Shown here piece after piece: positions 6,281-8,055 of a DNA stretch of 8,055 bases. The notes below the pieces were generated by a model. That model did no database searches and was not told where the DNA came from. It saw only the letters and a list, made by a program, of their open reading frames with translations. The number at the start of each line of letters is the position of its first letter. The first letter of the stretch is position 1. The position numbers and the translations under genes were made by a program. Source of the stretch: Sedimentisphaerales bacterium (GTDB lineage Bacteria > Planctomycetota > Phycisphaerae > Sedimentisphaerales > SG8-4); the NCBI GenBank assembly GCA_016932895.1, contig JAFGCA010000790.1, positions 1 through 8,055 on the forward strand. Reading direction: 5' to 3'.

Positions 6281-7069
6281 TTACGGTCTTCCGGTCGTGC
6301 TCTCGTAACCGAGCTTGCCCCAGATTCCGCGCTGGACCCACTCCACGTCGGCGCGGCCGTCTTCGGTGGCCGGCCCCCAGATGCCCGGGTGCGAACGAAC
6401 GTTGTTACGTCCTTTTTGAATGGTCTCCAGACCTCGCCATTTGTGATACTCGGAGTGTCCGTCTGCAAAGGCGAAGGTGGTCCCATCCCCATGCCGCGTG
6501 CTCGGCTGGTCCCACCAAGCCGCCATATTGTACCGGGTCGAATACGCATCGGGACTGGAAAGCCCCTCGTCGACGAGCATCAGTCTCAGGGCCGGTTGGG
6601 GGACCTGCAACCGCCTCTTGAACTGGGGGCTGTCGTCGATGGAGCGGCCGTTGCTCGATATCATCATGGCGTACGTCATCAGTTCCCCGCGGTATCCCGC
6701 CGGGCACTTGTACAAATCGATCTCCTCGACGTAACGGTACAGGGCACCGCTCTGAATCCCGTCGATCTGGCTTTCCTCGGACAACTGCTCGCCCTGGGCC
6801 CAGGCGGACGCCCAGGTGACGCCGACCCACGGATCTCCGAACTGACTCTTCCAGTTGCCGCCGGCCTCGCTGCTGACGAGTTTGTCGTCATTGTCATCGG
6901 CGTACATGATCCACGCCAGTTGCAGTTGCTTGAGGTTGCTCAGGCAGGCCGCCCGTTCGCCCTGTTCCCTGGCTCGCTGCAGAGCCGGCATCAAGATTGC
7001 CATCAAGATCGCGATGACCGCAATCACCACCAGCAGCTCGATGAGCGTAAATCCGTTTCGTCTGCACAT
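6281..7069 (-). CDS. type II secretion/type IV pilus-like pseudopilin with H-X9-DG motif
   Basis: This 262-residue protein starts with a class III prepilin leader, MCRRNG, followed by [20 protein letters not shown]. Prepilin peptidase should cut after Gly6 and methylate Phe7, and Glu11 is the conserved +5 Glu. The hydrophobic helix (about 7-30) leads to an amphipathic segment (ALQRAREQ and [19 protein letters not shown], 42-60) typical of planctomycete DUF1559-like pseudopilins. [14 protein letters not shown] near 192-205 gives an exact H-X9-DG signature (His193, Asp203-Gly204). The head is probably beta-rich and extracellular or periplasmic. ATG 7069 is preferred over an upstream start at 7219 because GGGAG lies 6 bases ahead and the short basic leader fits. 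Planctomycete genomes typically carry many such proteins, and their individual jobs are mostly unknown. It is separated from the upstream gene by a terminator and has no other pilus or secretion gene beside it. Confidence 0.9.
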   Translation of the reverse strand: MCRRNGFTLIELLVVIAVIAILMAILMPALQRAREQGERAACLSNLKQLQLAWIMYADDNDDKLVSSEAGGNWKSQFGDPWVGVTWASAWAQGEQLSEESQIDGIQSGALYRYVEEIDLYKCPAGYRGELMTYAMMISSNGRSIDDSPQFKRRLQVPQPALRLMLVDEGLSSPDAYSTRYNMAAWWDQPSTRHGDGTTFAFADGHSEYHKWRGLETIQKGRNNVRSHPGIWGPATEDGRADVEWVQRGIWGKLGYESTTGRP

Positions 7070-7088
7070 GAAAAACTCCCAACCTTGT

Positions 7089-7113
7089 GGGCCGGCCGGA
7101 ATCAGCGCGGCCC
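7089..7113 (-). repeat. small leader hairpin upstream of the pseudopilin start
   Basis: GGGCCG (7089-7094) and CGGCCC (7108-7113) form a 6-bp GC-only stem with a 13-base loop. The stem lies about 20-44 bases ahead of the pseudopilin ATG and does not cover its GGGAG. It could shape the leader RNA or be chance in GC-rich DNA. Confidence 0.2.
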
Positions 7114-7182
7114 TGTGTTCTTCACCACAGCGAGCACAACCCGAACATACCACATCCAGAACCGCGCCGCCATAAAATTCTT

Positions 7183-7221
7183 CAGTGCAAGCGGCCCCCG
7201 CACCGGGAACCGCTTGCACTG
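7183..7221 (-). terminator. intrinsic terminator of the secreted-protein gene
   Basis: CAGTGCAAGCGG (7183-7194) and CCGCTTGCACTG (7210-7221) form a perfect 12-bp GC-rich stem with a 15-base loop. It starts 16 bases after the TGA at 7238. On the minus strand the stem is followed by AAGAATTTTAT, a modest T-run. It should end transcription of the gene at 7238-8055 before the pseudopilin gene, making them separate units. Confidence 0.7.
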
Positions 7222-7237
7222 CTATTTCCCAACAAAC

Positions 7238-8055
7238 TCACGGTTTGGTCAAACGAACGTCATCCACGTAGAAGACGCCTGTGTCACCGCCTTCGACACC
7301 GACGGCGAACCTTGTGACGTTTGTCAGACTCACACCCACCGAGGCCAGATCGATGTTCCACGCCGCCCAGGTGGCGCCGGCAACGAGGGCCGCATCGCCG
7401 GTGTAGGGCACCTTCGTGCCATTGATCCTGGCGTACAACTGGCCGGTATTGCCGGCCGCGCCGCGGAACCACACCACCAGCGTCGTCACCCCTTCTGCCG
7501 TCCAATTCTCGGCAGGCGTAAAGGTGCATTCGACCTCGGAGTAGTACGGGGAGAAGGTGTTGTCGTAATACACCGGCATGGCCTTGCCGCCGCCATGAAC
7601 GTCAGCGGTTTCCATCAGGGTGCCTTCGAAGTACGGACTGTCGGCGCTCCAGATGTCGTGGCCGACCATCGCACCGGTGCCGTTGCCGGCGTTGCCCGGT
7701 TCCGGCTGGGTAAAGCCGACCCCATCGATCCACGCTTCAAAGACGCGGGCACCGACCTCGTTGGTGTAGCTCTCGAAACTGTCGACGACCAGATAATCCG
7801 GCACGGCAAACTTCCACACGTCTCCCGCAATCACGGTCGCATCGGCCGCGATTTCGTCGATGCGCCAGTAGTAGTCGCCACCGCCGAACTCGATCATGTC
7901 GGCCACGGAGAAACTGGTGCCCGCTTGGCTGCCATGGTACTCGGCCGCGTCTTTGTCGGCCGCGGCCACGGCATCCCGGTCCGCCCCGAAGTACACGTCG
8001 TGAGAGACGGCGCCGTCGCCGGCATTCCAGCGAAGAGCCGCTACGTTGCGGATAT
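7238..8055 (-). CDS. C-terminal part of a large planctomycete secreted protein (Fn3-like plus jelly-roll)
   Basis: The frame is open to the window edge, so the N-terminus is missing; 271 residues remain, read from 8053. The first 75 or so form a fibronectin-III-like module with the planctomycete pattern LRWNAGDGAVSHDVYFG, then ADRDAVAAAD, and closing YYWRIDEI and VWKFAVPDY. The rest starts with LVVDSFESYTN and is a beta-rich, Gly/Asp/Asn-rich module with FEAWIDGVGF, VGHDIW, GGGKAMPVYYDN, TTLVVWFRG, LYARINGTKV and terminal FYVDDVRLTKP. It resembles LamG or carbohydrate-binding jelly-rolls seen at the C-termini of large exported planctomycete proteins. Such proteins are thought to bind or degrade polysaccharides outside the cell, but no catalytic part is visible here. 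An apparent GTG start at 7996 is rejected because the Fn3-like pattern continues upstream of it. A strong terminator follows the stop. Confidence 0.85.
   Translation of the reverse strand, partial: IRNVAALRWNAGDGAVSHDVYFGADRDAVAAADKDAAEYHGSQAGTSFSVADMIEFGGGDYYWRIDEIAADATVIAGDVWKFAVPDYLVVDSFESYTNEVGARVFEAWIDGVGFTQPEPGNAGNGTGAMVGHDIWSADSPYFEGTLMETADVHGGGKAMPVYYDNTFSPYYSEVECTFTPAENWTAEGVTTLVVWFRGAAGNTGQLYARINGTKVPYTGDAALVAGATWAAWNIDLASVGVSLTNVTRFAVGVEGGDTGVFYVDDVRLTKP

Noticed and set aside
3960..6308. A 782-residue open frame on the plus strand
   Set aside because: It runs antisense to the well-supported isomerase-like gene and the dockerin remnant. It is His/Arg/Gly-rich without domain signatures and begins at a TTG without a ribosome site. 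Long antisense frames are expected opposite GC-rich genes.
7070..7219. A 50-residue N-terminal extension of the pseudopilin
   Set aside because: It would bury the prepilin leader inside the protein and start within the upstream gene's terminator, and the ATG at 7069 has its own GGGAG.
1..8055. CRISPR array, tRNA, rRNA, insertion sequence or toxin-antitoxin pair
   Set aside because: No regularly spaced direct repeats, cloverleaf, transposase motif or small paired genes were found when reading both strands.

Overview
The window most probably comes from a planctomycete of the Phycisphaerae/Sedimentisphaerales type. This is inferred from protein content: a pseudopilin with the H-X9-DG signature, a secreted protein with a planctomycete-style Fn3-like plus jelly-roll C-terminus, a PKD-like plus dockerin-like fragment, a Tat-exported sugar-isomerase-like protein, and a GAF/AAA+/Fis sigma-54 activator. 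No rRNA, tRNA or marker gene is present to confirm it. The right two thirds is GC-rich. The membrane glycosyltransferase region on the left is visibly lower in G+C.

Layout, left to right. At 1-450 (+) lies the C-terminal part of a SnoaL-like ester cyclase that has lost its N-terminus. At 632-2046 (+) is a GT87-type polytopic membrane glycosyltransferase gene split by one apparent one-base deletion near 1213. A short convergent region (2047-2296) holds several weak stem-loops. At 2297-3826 (-) is an intact NifA-like sigma-54-dependent activator. Its probable sigma-70-type promoter is embedded in a perfect 12-bp dyad. At about 4176-4634 (-) is an N-terminally truncated PKD-like/dockerin-like remnant whose frame runs on to 3942. 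At 4674-6119 (-) is a Tat-signal protein with an L-fucose/L-arabinose isomerase-like fold. At 6281-7069 (-) is a pseudopilin. At 7238-8055 (-) is the C-terminal part of a large secreted protein, followed by a convincing intrinsic terminator.

The minus-strand genes fit a lifestyle of surface or secreted polysaccharide handling, with exported sugar-active proteins, pseudopilins and modular adhesive domains. The gaps and the terminator suggest separate transcription units rather than one operon. No target of the sigma-54 activator can be assigned from the window with confidence. Three of the seven protein-coding loci look broken, so the left and central parts appear to be decaying or rearranged accessory DNA.

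I found no CRISPR array, transposase, integrase, defence system, tRNA or rRNA, and nothing that amounts to a clear new multi-gene system. The most distinctive items are the dyad-embedded promoter of the activator, the exported isomerase-like protein with a Cys-Cys-Cys motif, and the dockerin remnant lying in frame behind that protein's stop codon.
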